This document shows positions 37,351 through 48,005 of a stretch of 64,000 nt of DNA, piece by piece. Position 1 is the stretch's first letter. Each line of letters starts with the position of its first letter. The position numbers and the translations under genes are program-made. The stretch covers positions 59,564 through 123,563 of the forward strand of contig JARQTN010000078.1 of the NCBI GenBank assembly GCA_029976695.1. The letters are read 5' to 3'. The notes beneath the pieces are model-generated. The model had not been told where the DNA came from. It was given only the letters and a program-made list of their open reading frames with translations, and did not search any database. Origin of the DNA: Lewinellaceae bacterium (GTDB lineage Bacteria; Bacteroidota; Bacteroidia; Chitinophagales; Saprospiraceae).

Positions 37351-40309
37351 GGATATCAATCGTCTCCGGGTTAAGCAGGACGCATTGCGGTGTATACGCG
37401 GATTGCTCCCGGTCATGTGTTGCGTATGTGCGGTCGCATATTCACCGGTTGCTGCACAGGAAGCCGATGCCCGGCAACTTGAAGAGGAAGCTTCAGAAAT
37501 GGACCGTTCGGCTCTCTATGAAGGATCTTCGGAGCTTTGGCTCCGTGCCGCTGAGCTGCGGAAAAAGCAGGGGAACTGGGATGCCTATTTCCTCGATCGG
37601 GCATACTATGCAAATGGACTCGCCATGAGATCCCTGATCACGGAGGTATCAAGGGAAATGGAAGACGTGGCATTTGAACTTGATTCCCTGAAAAAGGCAA
37701 ATCCCGATTTTGTTTTTGATACCGTCGAGGTAATTGTCAAAAGATTTCACATCATCACCCTGTTGGAGCAAAATGATGTTGCCGGGGCAGAGGAGATCTG
37801 CAATTCCCTCATAGAGCAGTTTGAAGCCATTCCTGAAAAAAGCGATTACGACCACCAGATCCTGATCAGCCAGTATTTCAGAAAGGCGGAGCTCCTGACC
37901 AGGAAAGGTGCCTACAAGCATGCGACAGAATATAATGGAAAGGCCCTGGATGCGATATTCAAGGGAGGGTATGAAAGCCTGTACCAGAGGGATGGCGCGA
38001 TCCTGAAAGCATACCTGCAGAACGCTGATTGCTATATGGCGCTGCAGGACTCGGTTTTGGTACGATTTGAATTTGAGCGGATGAAGGCCCGGCTTGGGGC
38101 TTTAACATCCAAGGTGGAAGAACGTTCCTTTGAAGTATACAAGCGGATTTTTGATTTTTATCTGGCATCCGGCAAGCGGGACTCGGCAAGCTTATACCTG
38201 GATCTCCTTGCCGCAATACCGGCTTTTGAAGCGGAGGCGGGGTATTACAGGGCACGGTTTGCCAAAAAGTTTAATGCGCCCTCGAAAGCAATCCCCGTGA
38301 TGGAAGGCATCAGGCGGCAGTTGATCGCGATGGTCGGGCCCGCTCACCAGTACGTGGTATCCGTTTCGCTTGATCTGGCAAAATCGAGCCTGGAGGCAGG
38401 GGATATACCCACCTGCCTGGACCGATTGAATACAATCAGGAATGGATTCCGGGCCGAATCTACCCCCCCTGCTTCTTCACAGGATTGGATTTCCGGGCGT
38501 GATGTGCGGTTATCCATCGAGATCCTCTTACTGGAAGCAAAAGCGATGCTATCCAGCTTTTCCAAAAGTGGTAAGCCGGGCGAATTACAGGATGCCTGGG
38601 AGAAGGCAAGGCTGGCTGTTGATGGCATAGACATGCTCCGAAACGCACTTTTTTCTGAATCGGACCGTGTTTTCTTAGTGGAGACAAGCTATGCGCTTTA
38701 CGAACTTGCGCTGGAGATCAGTTACCTGAAGTATGCGCAGCCAGGAGATGCTCACCTGTCCTGGGCTGATACCGCTTTTGATTTGATGGAGCGGAGCAAA
38801 TCCGTGAGCCTTGTCGATGCTGCCCTGCGCAGGAATGCATTCAGTTATGATTTCCTGCCGGATTCGGTCAGGGTACTGGAGGCTGCCAAAAGGGGGCAGA
38901 TCCTGAAGCTCAGGCAAACGATCGATGATGCCCGTAATCGCGGGGATCAGGGAAGCGGGGATTTTTTCCAGGTCCAGGGGAGGCTTGTAGACCTTACGCG
39001 GGATTACCAGGAATTTGTAGGGTATGTCAAGAAGGCCTATCCTGTACTTGAACAAATCCTGAACTCCGGCTCGAATTCCGGCCTCAGGGAAATCGATTCA
39101 AAATTGGCCAGGGACTCAATGGGGCTGATTGAGTTTTTTTATGGCAATCAGGCTGTTTTTTTTATAGCCAGCAATGGGTCGATGAGGAGTTTTCAGAAGG
39201 TGCGGGATCATGCATTGCTGGAAAGCCAGTGCGCCGTATTGAACAGGCATTTGAGAACCTTTTTAAATGAACCAACGCATGCCCGGATCCGGGAATTTGC
39301 CCATGCGGCCAGCACGGTGTACCGCCAAACCCTGGGATCAATTCCTTTCTCCATGCCTTTCAGGGTCCAGGTCGTTCCGGATGGCCCGCTTCGCGGGATT
39401 TCTTTTGCATGCCTGATGACTGGCAAAGCAGGAGATCGAGTGCCGTTATATGAATACCCGTTTGCTGTAAAAAAGCACCAGTTTTCCTATCTCTATTCAT
39501 GTACCTTCCAGTCAAAACTCATGAACGGGGTGCACCCTTCCCGGTCCCCCGAAGTGGATGCGTTTTGCCCCGATTTCAGCCCGCAATTGCGGACACTTTT
39601 TCCGGACGAAATCGCCATTGCCCCCTTGCCCTATAATGTTGAAGAGGTCAGGGCCATCGCAGCACATGTCCCTGCCCGGCGGGTGATCGGTGCTGAAGCG
39701 GACAAAGAAGCGTTTTCGCGCCTGGCCCTGTCCGGTCACACATCATCTGTCTTGCACCTGGCATCCCATGCCGTTGCCAACCAGGAGGATGGCGGACGCT
39801 CATTTATCCGTTTTGCATCTGATCGCCCGGATCTGCCGGGATCAAAATTATTAGCAAGGGAATTATACGGACTGGAACTTCCCTATCACCTGGTTTTTCT
39901 CAGCGCCTGCGAGACCGCCACAGGAGAAATCAGGAGAGGGGAGGGGTTTGTCGGCCTTGCGCGGGGATTCTTTTATGCCGGGGTGGAGAGCATGATCACA
40001 ACGCTCTGGACGATCAGTGACCGGGCAAGTGTGGACATTGTGGACCGCTTTTACGCAAGCCTCGCGAAAGGATGCCAAAAGGACAAGGCGTTGTGGGAAG
40101 CGCAGGTCGCGTACCTCAACAACCAGCGCATGAAGAAAGACAAATTGCACGCCCACCCGTTCTTCTGGGCGGCATTTATCCCCCTCGGGGACCTGGAAGG
40201 CATGCAAGTCGCTCATGGAGGACATCAGGCATTGATTTGCCTCGGCATAGGTATGCTGGCCTTGATATTCCTCTATCTCATTATCCGAAAAAAATTCAGG
40301 CGGGTGTAG
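37319..40309 (+). CDS. TPR-CHAT protein (caspase-like fold), exported and membrane anchored
   Basis: About 996 residues from the ATG at 37319; a TTG at 37289 is possible. A signal-like segment (GLLPVMCCVCAVAYSPVAAQ) is followed by a long TPR-like helical region (about 60-600), then a CHAT domain with catalytic dyad His817 (HLASHA, bases 39767-39769) and Cys864 (LSACETA, 39908-39910), a PFFWAAFIPLGD end, and a C-terminal helix (ICLGIGMLALIFLYLII) with a basic tail. The family includes caspase-like proteases, and the dyad is intact. Predicted topology: CHAT domain outside the cytoplasm, with the tail in the membrane. This would differ from cytosolic CRISPR-linked TPR-CHAT proteins. Confidence 0.85.
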   Translation: MHSTIFLNLFRDINRLRVKQDALRCIRGLLPVMCCVCAVAYSPVAAQEADARQLEEEASEMDRSALYEGSSELWLRAAELRKKQGNWDAYFLDRAYYANGLAMRSLITEVSREMEDVAFELDSLKKANPDFVFDTVEVIVKRFHIITLLEQNDVAGAEEICNSLIEQFEAIPEKSDYDHQILISQYFRKAELLTRKGAYKHATEYNGKALDAIFKGGYESLYQRDGAILKAYLQNADCYMALQDSVLVRFEFERMKARLGALTSKVEERSFEVYKRIFDFYLASGKRDSASLYLDLLAAIPAFEAEAGYYRARFAKKFNAPSKAIPVMEGIRRQLIAMVGPAHQYVVSVSLDLAKSSLEAGDIPTCLDRLNTIRNGFRAESTPPASSQDWISGRDVRLSIEILLLEAKAMLSSFSKSGKPGELQDAWEKARLAVDGIDMLRNALFSESDRVFLVETSYALYELALEISYLKYAQPGDAHLSWADTAFDLMERSKSVSLVDAALRRNAFSYDFLPDSVRVLEAAKRGQILKLRQTIDDARNRGDQGSGDFFQVQGRLVDLTRDYQEFVGYVKKAYPVLEQILNSGSNSGLREIDSKLARDSMGLIEFFYGNQAVFFIASNGSMRSFQKVRDHALLESQCAVLNRHLRTFLNEPTHARIREFAHAASTVYRQTLGSIPFSMPFRVQVVPDGPLRGISFACLMTGKAGDRVPLYEYPFAVKKHQFSYLYSCTFQSKLMNGVHPSRSPEVDAFCPDFSPQLRTLFPDEIAIAPLPYNVEEVRAIAAHVPARRVIGAEADKEAFSRLALSGHTSSVLHLASHAVANQEDGGRSFIRFASDRPDLPGSKLLARELYGLELPYHLVFLSACETATGEIRRGEGFVGLARGFFYAGVESMITTLWTISDRASVDIVDRFYASLAKGCQKDKALWEAQVAYLNNQRMKKDKLHAHPFFWAAFIPLGDLEGMQVAHGGHQALICLGIGMLALIFLYLIIRKKFRRV

Positions 40310-40310
40310 T

Positions 40311-40814
40311 TCACCGGACCTCAAACAGGTCACCCTGCCTGGCATATTTGGCAGGGTTTTCAAAGTGCAGCAGGTTCCTTTTGATAGCCAACCCATAGGC
40401 GTAACCTGTGAGGTCCCCGTTTTTACCGACCACACGGTGGCACGGGATCACGATGGGGATCGGGTTGTGCCCGTTGGCCTGGCCAACTGCCCTGAGTGCA
40501 TTCGGGGTATCAAGGATCTGGGCAATGTCCGAGTAGGACCTCGTTTTCCCATGCGGGATCATGCCCACGACTTTCCATACCTGCCTGTAAAATGGAGGGG
40601 CATCGGTCAAGTCGAGCTTAAGCCTGAAGACTTTCCTTTTGCCGGCAAAATATTCTTTGAGCTGCTGGACACAAGGCCTGAGGACCATTGGGATTTCCGG
40701 AGCAGGGGTGGCCTCTGCACCCGTTTCGGTAATGCGGATGGATTTTATACCGTTCTGTGATCCGGTTATTTCAAGGGTTCCGACCCGGGTGGGCAAGTAA
40801 GCGATCTCGTACAT
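40311..40814 (-). CDS. ogt: Methylated-DNA-protein-cysteine methyltransferase
   Basis: 167 residues. The alkyl-acceptor Cys125 is in PIVIPCHRVV; the GNPIP-type (HNPIPI) and RAVGQANGHN blocks are conserved. It removes alkyl groups from O6-guanine. The downstream GYAYGLAIKR replaces the more usual GYAGGxxxK, a mild variation. It converges with the CHAT gene, with a 1-base gap, and lies downstream of the his operon on the same strand. Confidence 0.93.
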   Translation of the reverse strand: MYEIAYLPTRVGTLEITGSQNGIKSIRITETGAEATPAPEIPMVLRPCVQQLKEYFAGKRKVFRLKLDLTDAPPFYRQVWKVVGMIPHGKTRSYSDIAQILDTPNALRAVGQANGHNPIPIVIPCHRVVGKNGDLTGYAYGLAIKRNLLHFENPAKYARQGDLFEVR

Positions 40815-40889
40815 GGAAAGATGCCTTTGAGTTCCAGTCCTGACGAATTACGGCCCTTAATATAGATAAATATCATATATGATTTAAAC

Positions 40890-41516
40890 TCATCCGGCAT
40901 TTTTATGCCTGTCCGCAAGGATTTTGATCACATCGCCAATCGAGAGCCCTTTTTCGACCAGCAAGACATCCAGGTGGTAAAGCAGATCAGCAGCTTCATT
41001 GAGCAGGTCCTCATCCTGCTGGCGCAACGCGGCAATGATTGTTTCCGTCGCTTCTTCACCCACTTTTTGTGCAATGCGCTCAATCCCCGAGTTGAATAAC
41101 CGGGTCGTGTACGATCCTTCGGGCAGGTCTGCCTTGCGCCCCTTGATCAGGGTGTCCAGCTGATGGATGAAATGCCCATCCCCGGGGGGTGTCGCAAAAC
41201 AGCTTTGAGAGCCCGTATGGCAGACAGGACCGGCGGGTTCCGCTTTGATGAGCAATGTGTCCGCATCACAGTCTGCATAGATCGCACTGACCCTGAGGAC
41301 ATTGCCGGATGATTCGCCCTTTTGCCAAAGGCGGTCACGGCTTCTGCTGTAAAACCATGCCAGGCCAGAATCAAGCGTCTTTTCAACAGCTTCCTCGTTT
41401 GCATATCCCAACATCAGCACCTGGCCGTTTGCATCATCCTGGACAATGACCGGTACAAGCCCTCCCTGTTTTGTGAAATCGATTTTTTCGATGTCTGTTT
41501 TTTCCCGGATTCTCAT
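40890..41516 (-). CDS. hisI: Bifunctional phosphoribosyl-AMP cyclohydrolase / phosphoribosyl-ATP pyrophosphatase
   Basis: 208 residues, a HisI-HisE fusion. HisI part (about 1-105): [31 protein letters not shown], and CHTGSQSCF with metal-binding Cys. HisE part (about 110-205): [23 protein letters not shown]. Performs steps 2 and 3 of histidine synthesis. Last gene of the his operon; overlaps hisF by 4 bases. Confidence 0.96.
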   Translation of the reverse strand: MRIREKTDIEKIDFTKQGGLVPVIVQDDANGQVLMLGYANEEAVEKTLDSGLAWFYSRSRDRLWQKGESSGNVLRVSAIYADCDADTLLIKAEPAGPVCHTGSQSCFATPPGDGHFIHQLDTLIKGRKADLPEGSYTTRLFNSGIERIAQKVGEEATETIIAALRQQDEDLLNEAADLLYHLDVLLVEKGLSIGDVIKILADRHKNAG

Positions 41517-42268
41517 ATCCTCATGTTTATACCATGATCAATCAAATACTTCTTTAAATCTGTGATTTCGATCTCCCTGTAATGGAAAATGCTGGCAGCC
41601 AGCGCCCCCGTGCACCAGGTCTGGCTGAATACCTCGCGAAAATGATCCATTGTGCCGGCTCCGCCTGAGGCGATGACCGGGATCGGTACGGATTCACAAA
41701 CCTGCTGCAAAGCTTCCAGTGCAAACCCGGATTTGGTCCCATCATGGTTCATGGATGTGAACAGGATCTCGCCTGCACCACGTGAGGTGACTTCCCTTGC
41801 CCACTCCAGAAGCTTCCTTTCCGTCGGGATCCGGCCACCGGATACATACACCTGCCAGTGGTCTCCATGGTCTTCGGCATCGATGGCGACCACGACCGCC
41901 TGGCTTCCGAAGGCATGCGCCAGTTCATCGATCAGCCCTGGATTGCGAACCGCCGCCGAGTTGACAGTGACCTTGTCTGCACCGTTTTGCAGGATGGAAG
42001 CTGCCTGGCGCACATCACTGATGCCCCCGCCAATGGTGAACGGGATGTTCAGTTCTTTCGCGACCTCCTTTGCGAGTTCTGCGGCGGTGTTCCGGTTTTC
42101 ATGTGATGCGGTGATGTCCAGGTATACGAGTTCGTCCGCACCTGCACGGGAATACAGGGCCCCCAGTTCTACAGGATCCCCGGCATCCGTCAGGTTTTTG
42201 AATCGAATGCCTTTTACTGTTCGCCCGTCTTTCACGTCAAGGCATGGGATGATCCGCTTAGTCAGCAT
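41513..42268 (-). CDS. hisF: Imidazole glycerol phosphate synthase, cyclase subunit
   Basis: 251 residues. TIM barrel with [20 protein letters not shown] at the start, TVNSAAV and VIASGGAG phosphate-binding loops; the catalytic aspartates are at the usual sites (CLDVKDG and VAIDAED). Works with HisH: takes the ammonia made there and forms IGP and AICAR. Overlaps hisA by 11 bases and hisIE by 4. Confidence 0.97.
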   Translation of the reverse strand: MLTKRIIPCLDVKDGRTVKGIRFKNLTDAGDPVELGALYSRAGADELVYLDITASHENRNTAAELAKEVAKELNIPFTIGGGISDVRQAASILQNGADKVTVNSAAVRNPGLIDELAHAFGSQAVVVAIDAEDHGDHWQVYVSGGRIPTERKLLEWAREVTSRGAGEILFTSMNHDGTKSGFALEALQQVCESVPIPVIASGGAGTMDHFREVFSQTWCTGALAASIFHYREIEITDLKKYLIDHGINMRI

Positions 42269-42995
42269 CGGAAGAATGATTTAATTGCCGGTTGATCTCC
42301 ATCAGGTCGATTTTCTTTTCATAAATGGCCTTGCCCGCAATGACACCGTAAATACCGGTTCCCTTGAATTGCAGGATGTCGGATGCTTCACGCACACCTC
42401 CAGATACGATGACCTTCAGCCCGGGGTATCGCTCCAGAATCTGCAGGTACCCGGACCGGTCCACACCCGTCAGCGTCCCGTCCCTCGAAATATCCGTGGA
42501 AGTGACGTACTTTCCGCCTTCCCGGACGTAATTGTCCAGGCACTCCCAGAATGAAATGGCCGCATCATTTTGCCATCCGTGTGTTTTTAGTGTGTCCCCG
42601 TCCCTGTCGGCGGATAAAATGACCTTTTCAGGCCCCACATCTTGCAGCAAGGCATAGAAACGCTCCTCCTGCCTGATGGCAAATGTGCCAATATTCACCT
42701 GGTCGGCGCCTGCCATAAGGCAGGTGTGCACATCCTCCTCATTCCTGATCCCGCCTCCAAAGTCCACTTTCAGGCCGGTTCTGGATTTGATGCTTTCCAG
42801 GATATGGAGGTGGACGGGTGTTCCGGACTTTGCAGCTTCCAGGTCGACGAGGTGCAGGTGCGTACAGCCCGCTTCTTCAAAGATCCGCGCCTGGTCAACC
42901 GGGTCATGGTTGTATGTCGTCAACGCGTTGAAATCACCCTTGTGCAATCGGACACAAGCATTCCCAAAGAGGTCGATGGCGGGAAACAGGATCAT
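42258..42995 (-). CDS. hisA: ProFAR isomerase
   Basis: 245 residues. HisA barrel with [48 protein letters not shown] and VIVSGGVRE. The catalytic Asp residues at the barrel ends are present (PAIDL and TDISRDG). It overlaps hisF by 11 bases and hisH by 4 bases. Confidence 0.97.
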   Translation of the reverse strand: MILFPAIDLFGNACVRLHKGDFNALTTYNHDPVDQARIFEEAGCTHLHLVDLEAAKSGTPVHLHILESIKSRTGLKVDFGGGIRNEEDVHTCLMAGADQVNIGTFAIRQEERFYALLQDVGPEKVILSADRDGDTLKTHGWQNDAAISFWECLDNYVREGGKYVTSTDISRDGTLTGVDRSGYLQILERYPGLKVIVSGGVREASDILQFKGTGIYGVIAGKAIYEKKIDLMEINRQLNHSSDAD

Positions 42996-43600
42996 TGGTA
43001 AGCTTTTGATAGTTCAATGAAATTTTCCAGTATTTTTTGCCCGTAGGATCCGGATTTCTCCGGGTGGAACTGTACGCCGTAGAAATTGTCTTTTTCAAGG
43101 GCAGCGGAAAAGGGCAGGATGAACGCACTTTGTGCGCTCGTCCAGGGTGACAGTTCCGCATAATAGGAGTGTACAAAATAGGTAAATGCCGCTTCCCCGG
43201 TATCTCCGGGGATAATCCGGCTCCGGATGTGGTCAAGTTTATTCCAGCCCATGTGGGGCACTCGTTCGGATGACGCTGTCGGGATAAATCGTTTCACTTT
43301 CGCGGGAAAGATCCCCAGGCCATGCACATCTCCTTCTTCGGTGTGTGCACACATCAGCTGCATCCCCAGGCAAACCCCCAACACAGGTTGGCGCAGGTCC
43401 GGGACCAGCGTATCCAGGCCGGTGGATCTCAGTTTCTCCATGGCAGCAGAGGCCTGGCCCACCCCGGGGAAAATCACACTGTCCGCCTTCCGGATTTCTT
43501 CAGCATCTGCCGATAACGAAGGATCCAGGCCAATCCGCTGGAGGGCATTTTTCACGGAAGTGATATTTCCCGCACCATAATCAATGATCACGACTTTCAT
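42992..43600 (-). CDS. hisH: Imidazole glycerol phosphate synthase, glutaminase subunit
   Basis: 202 residues. Class I glutamine amidotransferase; nucleophile Cys in GVCLGMQLM, with His and Glu in [10 protein letters not shown]. Starts [20 protein letters not shown]. Partner of HisF. Overlaps hisB by 4 bases and hisA by 4 bases. Confidence 0.97.
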   Translation of the reverse strand: MKVVIIDYGAGNITSVKNALQRIGLDPSLSADAEEIRKADSVIFPGVGQASAAMEKLRSTGLDTLVPDLRQPVLGVCLGMQLMCAHTEEGDVHGLGIFPAKVKRFIPTASSERVPHMGWNKLDHIRSRIIPGDTGEAAFTYFVHSYYAELSPWTSAQSAFILPFSAALEKDNFYGVQFHPEKSGSYGQKILENFIELSKAYQ

Positions 43601-44712
43601 AGCAACCCTTTGGATGAGGGAATGTCAGCCTGCCCGGCCTCGCGCCCCACGGCAGTTTTCAGGCATCGTGCAAATGCCTTGAACACAGCTTCGATTTTGT
43701 GGTGTTCGTTCTTTCCTTCCACCCTAACGTGCATGTTGCACCTGGCCGTGTCACAAAAACTCTTGAAAAAATGGTGGAACATTTCAGTCGGCATGTCCCC
43801 GATCTTTTCGCGCTGGAATCGGGCATCCCAGACGAGCCATGGACGTCCCCCGAAATCAAGGCTTACGTGCGCTTCTGATTCGTCCATGGGCAGTACAAAA
43901 GCATACCTTGTGACCCCCTTCTTTGATCCTAATGCCTTGTCAAAGGCACTGCCCAGAGCCAGGCCTGTATCCTCGATGGTGTGGTGTTCGTCCACATGCA
44001 GGTCTCCGTCCACCTGGATATCCAGTTTGAAGCCCCCGTGCCTGGAGATCTGTTCAAGCATGTGGTCGAAAAAACCGAGGCCGGTCCGGATGTTTGCCAC
44101 AGCCGGCCCGTCAAGCCAGAGATCCACCAGGATCTTTGTCTCATTCGTTTTCCGCAAGATTTGTGCTGACCTCGGGATCGCCCTCAGGAAATGGTAGATC
44201 TCCATCCAGTCATTGGTCACATGGCTGCGTACCTCGTCAAGTTCCATTTCGATCACCGTTCCCGGAAGGACAAAATGGATTGCCTTGCACCCGAGGTTCC
44301 TGGCCAGCTCCACATCTGAGGCCCGGTCGCCGATGACGAATGAATTTTCCATGTCATACGCACCCTTGATGAAATGTGCCAGGAGGGCCGTACCCGGCTT
44401 CCGGGTGGGTGCATTTTCTTCTGGCAGTGTCCTGTCGATGATGACTTCCCTGAAGGTGATCCCCTCGTTTTCCAGGGCGCGCATCATCTTGTTGTGTGCC
44501 GGCCAGAATGTTTCTTCGGGAAATGAGGAAGTACCCAATCCATCCTGGTTCGTCACCATAACGAGCTCGTAATCCAGCTCCCTTGCGATATTTCCCAGGC
44601 CACGGAATACGCCCGGGATGAATTCCAGTTTTTCAAGGGAATCGACCTGGAAATCATCGGGCGGTTCGACGATCAAAGTGCCGTCCCGGTCAATGAACAG
44701 GAGTTTTTTCAT
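43597..44712 (-). CDS. hisB: Bifunctional histidinol-phosphatase / imidazoleglycerol-phosphate dehydratase
   Basis: 371 residues. HAD phosphatase part (about 1-165) with DRDGT (8-12) and [16 protein letters not shown] part (about 185-371) with [12 protein letters not shown] and the metal-binding histidines in DEHHTIED and HHFFKSFCD. Catalyses steps 6 and 8. The zinc loop of enterobacterial HisB-N (Cys/His in CPH and CDCRKP) is replaced by IDR and APTRKP, so the phosphatase lacks that zinc site. Overlaps hisC by 4 bases and hisH by 4. Confidence 0.96.
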   Translation of the reverse strand: MKKLLFIDRDGTLIVEPPDDFQVDSLEKLEFIPGVFRGLGNIARELDYELVMVTNQDGLGTSSFPEETFWPAHNKMMRALENEGITFREVIIDRTLPEENAPTRKPGTALLAHFIKGAYDMENSFVIGDRASDVELARNLGCKAIHFVLPGTVIEMELDEVRSHVTNDWMEIYHFLRAIPRSAQILRKTNETKILVDLWLDGPAVANIRTGLGFFDHMLEQISRHGGFKLDIQVDGDLHVDEHHTIEDTGLALGSAFDKALGSKKGVTRYAFVLPMDESEAHVSLDFGGRPWLVWDARFQREKIGDMPTEMFHHFFKSFCDTARCNMHVRVEGKNEHHKIEAVFKAFARCLKTAVGREAGQADIPSSKGLL

Positions 44713-45761
44713 AATTGCGCGTTTTGACTTGCTCGTGCGTAATGTTCAAGGGCTCTATGCAATGCCGTGTTTTCCCCGGGCGTCCCGACAGTAATTCGCA
44801 GGCAATTTTGGCAGGCCGGTTCGCGTCTCAGCCGGATAAAAATGCCTTTTTCCTTCAACCATTGATGCAGCCTTTTGGCATGCGAACAACGCACAAGGAG
44901 GAAGTTTGCATCTGATGGGTACACTTCTTCAACAAACGGGAATTGGGGGAGCTGTTGCTCAAGTTGCTGTCTTTCATTGACAATCTCCCGGATCTCCGCT
45001 TCCGGATACCCCTTTTTCTGCAGCAGGTCAAGGGCAATTTCACAACTTGCCTGACTCACATTGTAAGGCATTTTTACGGCTTCCAGGGTGTCTACGATCC
45101 ATCTTTGTGCAAATGTCATTCCGATCCGCAAGGCGGCAAGGCCGAATGCCTTGGAAAATGTCTGCATGACAATGAGGTTTGGGAACCGATCGATCAGCCC
45201 GATCTTAGAGGACCGTCCGGCAAAATCAATATATGCCTCGTCAATGACAATGATGCCCGGCCATTCTTGCAGGAGTTTCTCCATAAATGGCTCCGGCATC
45301 AGGTTGCCTGTCGGGTTATTCGGGCTGCACAGGAACAGCACCTTGGCCGGGGTTGTCAGGATCTCTTCGGCCAGTTTAACGGATGGCTGGTATGGTGCTT
45401 CCATCCGGAACGTATGCACTTTTACGGCGGAAACCCTCGCCGCATGGGCATACATCTCGAAGGCTGGTGATAACACCGAGATCGCGTCCTGCTGAGGGGT
45501 GCAGAAGGTGCGGATGATCAGGTCGATCGCTTCATCGCTGCCGTGGCTCAGGAAGATCTGGTCAGCCGGAAAATCCCTGAGCTTGCTGATTTCCTGCTGG
45601 AGCCTGGTATTGACCGGCTGTGGATACCGTCCCCACTTTTCGCTGTATGGATTCTCGTTGGCATCGATCCAGATCGGGTCGTTTTGATCTGCCAGGTATC
45701 TTTCGGGGAAATAGGGCCGCAATGGCCGGAGTTCCTCCCTGATCAAATTCGTGTAGTCCAT
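44709..45761 (-). CDS. hisC: Histidinol-phosphate aminotransferase
   Basis: About 350 residues from the ATG at 45761, one base after the hisD stop; frame extends further back into hisD, which is less likely. Type I PLP aminotransferase with the PLP Lys in [15 protein letters not shown], and DEAYIDF and SPNNPTG motifs. Converts imidazole acetol phosphate to histidinol phosphate. Confidence 0.96.
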   Translation of the reverse strand: MDYTNLIREELRPLRPYFPERYLADQNDPIWIDANENPYSEKWGRYPQPVNTRLQQEISKLRDFPADQIFLSHGSDEAIDLIIRTFCTPQQDAISVLSPAFEMYAHAARVSAVKVHTFRMEAPYQPSVKLAEEILTTPAKVLFLCSPNNPTGNLMPEPFMEKLLQEWPGIIVIDEAYIDFAGRSSKIGLIDRFPNLIVMQTFSKAFGLAALRIGMTFAQRWIVDTLEAVKMPYNVSQASCEIALDLLQKKGYPEAEIREIVNERQQLEQQLPQFPFVEEVYPSDANFLLVRCSHAKRLHQWLKEKGIFIRLRREPACQNCLRITVGTPGENTALHRALEHYARASQNAQL

Positions 45762-45762
45762 A

Positions 45763-47052
45763 TCAACGTTTTTCAAGGTAAGCCCGGCGGATCGAGACAG
45801 CCCTTTGATGACCGACAAGTTCTTCGGATGCTGCGAGTGTTTCTACAGTCTGGCCAATGTGCAAGAGCCCTTCAGCGGTCACTTCCTGCACACTGATCCT
45901 TTTCATGAAAGTCTGTACGGAAACACCTGAATACGCTCTTGCATGATGGTTGGTGGGCAGTGTATGGTTCGGCCCTGCTGCATAATCCCCGATCGCCTCG
46001 GCGGACCATGATCCCAGGAAGATGGAACCCGCATTGCTGACGAGACTGACCTTATCCCGTGGATCCTTGCAGGCGAGGATGAGGTGTTCCGGGGCATAGG
46101 CATTGATCAGCTCAAATGCCTTCTCCAGGTCAGGTTCGTGGATCAGGCAGCTGTTTTCAAGTGCCTGCACCGCAATTTGTTTCCGGGGGAGATCCTCAAG
46201 TTGCTTGCGGATCGCTTGATCTGTCCTTTCAAGCATGTCTTCATCGTCGGTGACGAGGATGACCTGGCTGTCGGGACCATGCTCAGCCTGTGAAAGGAGG
46301 TCGGAGGCGATAAAGTCAGGATGTGCGGATTTGTCTGCATACACGAGGAGTTCTGAAGGCCCGGCGGGCATATCGATCGAGACACCGTCAAGCTGCACGA
46401 GTTCCTTTGCCTGGGTGACAAAAGAATTTCCAGGGCCAAAGATCTTGTAGACTCCGGGTATCGTGCGGGTGCCATAAGCCATTGCCGCAATAGCCTGGGC
46501 GCCACCAACCTTGAAGATATTCCTGATGCCTAATTCCGCGGCGATAAACAGGATTGCCGGGTGGATATTTCCACTGCTGTCCGGTGGTGTGCATACAATG
46601 ATCTCCGGGCATTCGGCGATCTTTGCAGGAATGCCAAGCATCATCAGCGTGGAAAGCAGGGGAGCTGTGCCACCGGGGATATACAGGCCCACCTTGTCGA
46701 TTGGCCTGAAGACCTGGTAAGCCTTGATGCCAGGCATGGTTTCGACGGACATGGACTCCGGCAGCTGCGCGCTGTGATAGCGTGAAATGTTCCCGATAGC
46801 CTGAAGGATGGCCTTTTTCAGGTCTGCAGGCACCAGGGCTCCTGCCTCCCTGATCTCTTTTTCCCCCACCCGCAGGTCATCGAGGCGCACGCCGTCAAAA
46901 CGTTCGGTGTATTTGATCAATGCCTCATCGCCATTTTTCCTGACTTCCATGAGGATCTGGGTGATGCCATCCTTGAGGTTTTCTTCGATGACAGGCCGCA
47001 CGAAAATTTCATTCCATTGAGACTTCGCCGGAGATTTGAGTTTTCGGATCAT
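45763..47052 (-). CDS. hisD: Histidinol dehydrogenase
   Basis: 429 residues, full length. Zinc and substrate residues are in [27 protein letters not shown], and [19 protein letters not shown]. Performs the last two steps (histidinol to histidine) with two NAD+. Follows hisG by a 10-base gap. Confidence 0.97.
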   Translation of the reverse strand: MIRKLKSPAKSQWNEIFVRPVIEENLKDGITQILMEVRKNGDEALIKYTERFDGVRLDDLRVGEKEIREAGALVPADLKKAILQAIGNISRYHSAQLPESMSVETMPGIKAYQVFRPIDKVGLYIPGGTAPLLSTLMMLGIPAKIAECPEIIVCTPPDSSGNIHPAILFIAAELGIRNIFKVGGAQAIAAMAYGTRTIPGVYKIFGPGNSFVTQAKELVQLDGVSIDMPAGPSELLVYADKSAHPDFIASDLLSQAEHGPDSQVILVTDDEDMLERTDQAIRKQLEDLPRKQIAVQALENSCLIHEPDLEKAFELINAYAPEHLILACKDPRDKVSLVSNAGSIFLGSWSAEAIGDYAAGPNHTLPTNHHARAYSGVSVQTFMKRISVQEVTAEGLLHIGQTVETLAASEELVGHQRAVSIRRAYLEKR

Positions 47053-47062
47053 AAGTGTTGCA

Positions 47063-47926
47063 TTAAAGGATCATTTTTTCAATCGGGACAACCAGGATGC
47101 CTTCGGCTCCATGTTCCTTGAGCCTCGCCAGTATTTCCCAGAATTCTTCTTCCTGGATCACGGTGTGTACGGAACTCCATCCTTCCACAGCCAGCGGCAT
47201 GACTGTCGGGCTTTTCATCCCGGGAAGCAACTCGATGATATCGCTGATCTTCCCGTTCGGGACATTCATCAGGATATATTTGTTCAATTTGGCCTGCAGG
47301 GTTGCCTCAATGCGGAAAACCAGTTTATCCCTGATCGCCTCTTTTTCCGGGGAAAGGCTTTTTTTCTGGATCAGGCAAGCCTGTGATTTCAGCAGGACGA
47401 CCTTTTCTTCCAGCCCGTTTTTGAACAAGGTGCTTCCGGAGCTGACCAGGTCACAGATGTAGTCGGATAGCCCGATGTTCGGGGCAATTTCCACAGAACC
47501 GGAAATCGTATGGATTGAGGCGCTGATTTGGTTTTCATCCAGAAAGCTGCGAAGCGTGTTCGGGTAAGAGGTTGCGATTGTCTTCCCTTCCAGATCTTTC
47601 AGGTCCCGCAAAGGCCTGCCTTTCACTCCCGCAATCGAAAGCCTGCATTTTGAGAAGCCCAAAGGCAGGACCTTTTCCACTTCCTTTCCTGTTTCGACAA
47701 GCAGGTTCTCTCCGACAATCCCCAGGTCTGCAACCCCGCTTTCCACGTAGTTGGGGATATCCGAGTTACGCAGGTAGAGTACTTCGACCGGGAAGTTTGA
47801 TGCGCTGGCCTTCAGCTGGTCCCTCCCGTTGTTGATGTGGATATTGCACTTACGCAGCAAACCAATCGAATCATCGAAAAGACGCCCTGATTTCTGTACC
47901 GCGATTTTGAGTTTCTCTTTTTCCAT
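47063..47926 (-). CDS. hisG: ATP phosphoribosyltransferase (long form)
   Basis: 287 residues, long form with the C-terminal ACT-like regulatory domain (about 210-287: MNVPNGKISDIIELLPGM, PTVMPLAVEGWSSVH), so it is expected to be feedback-inhibited by histidine and needs no HisZ. Catalytic domain: KIAVQKSGRLFDDS, RNSDIPNYVESGVADLGIVG, GSTLFKNGLEEK. First enzyme of the operon, preceded by the attenuator. Confidence 0.97.
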   Translation of the reverse strand: MEKEKLKIAVQKSGRLFDDSIGLLRKCNIHINNGRDQLKASASNFPVEVLYLRNSDIPNYVESGVADLGIVGENLLVETGKEVEKVLPLGFSKCRLSIAGVKGRPLRDLKDLEGKTIATSYPNTLRSFLDENQISASIHTISGSVEIAPNIGLSDYICDLVSSGSTLFKNGLEEKVVLLKSQACLIQKKSLSPEKEAIRDKLVFRIEATLQAKLNKYILMNVPNGKISDIIELLPGMKSPTVMPLAVEGWSSVHTVIQEEEFWEILARLKEHGAEGILVVPIEKMIL

Positions 47927-47950
47927 AAGACTGTTTTTCTGCCAATTAAA

Positions 47951-47979
47951 AAAGGCTTACCGGACAGCGGTAAGCCTTT
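47951..47979 (-). terminator. his attenuator terminator
   Basis: A 12-base perfect stem AAAGGCTTACCG / CGGTAAGCCTTT with a 5-base loop, followed on the minus strand by a run of T, 24 bases before the hisG start. It follows the leader peptide stop. Part of its loop and 3' arm (CTGTCCGG) is fully complementary to the leader segment CCGGACAG, giving an alternative pairing that would block the terminator. Confidence 0.9.
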
Positions 47980-48005
47980 TTCATATATTGAATTGCACAA
48001 GACAC

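Noticed and set aside
36799-40309. CRISPR type III-E (craspase-like) role for the CHAT protein
   Set aside because: No Cas genes or array are nearby, and the protein has a signal-like segment and a membrane tail, which does not fit a cytosolic CRISPR effector.
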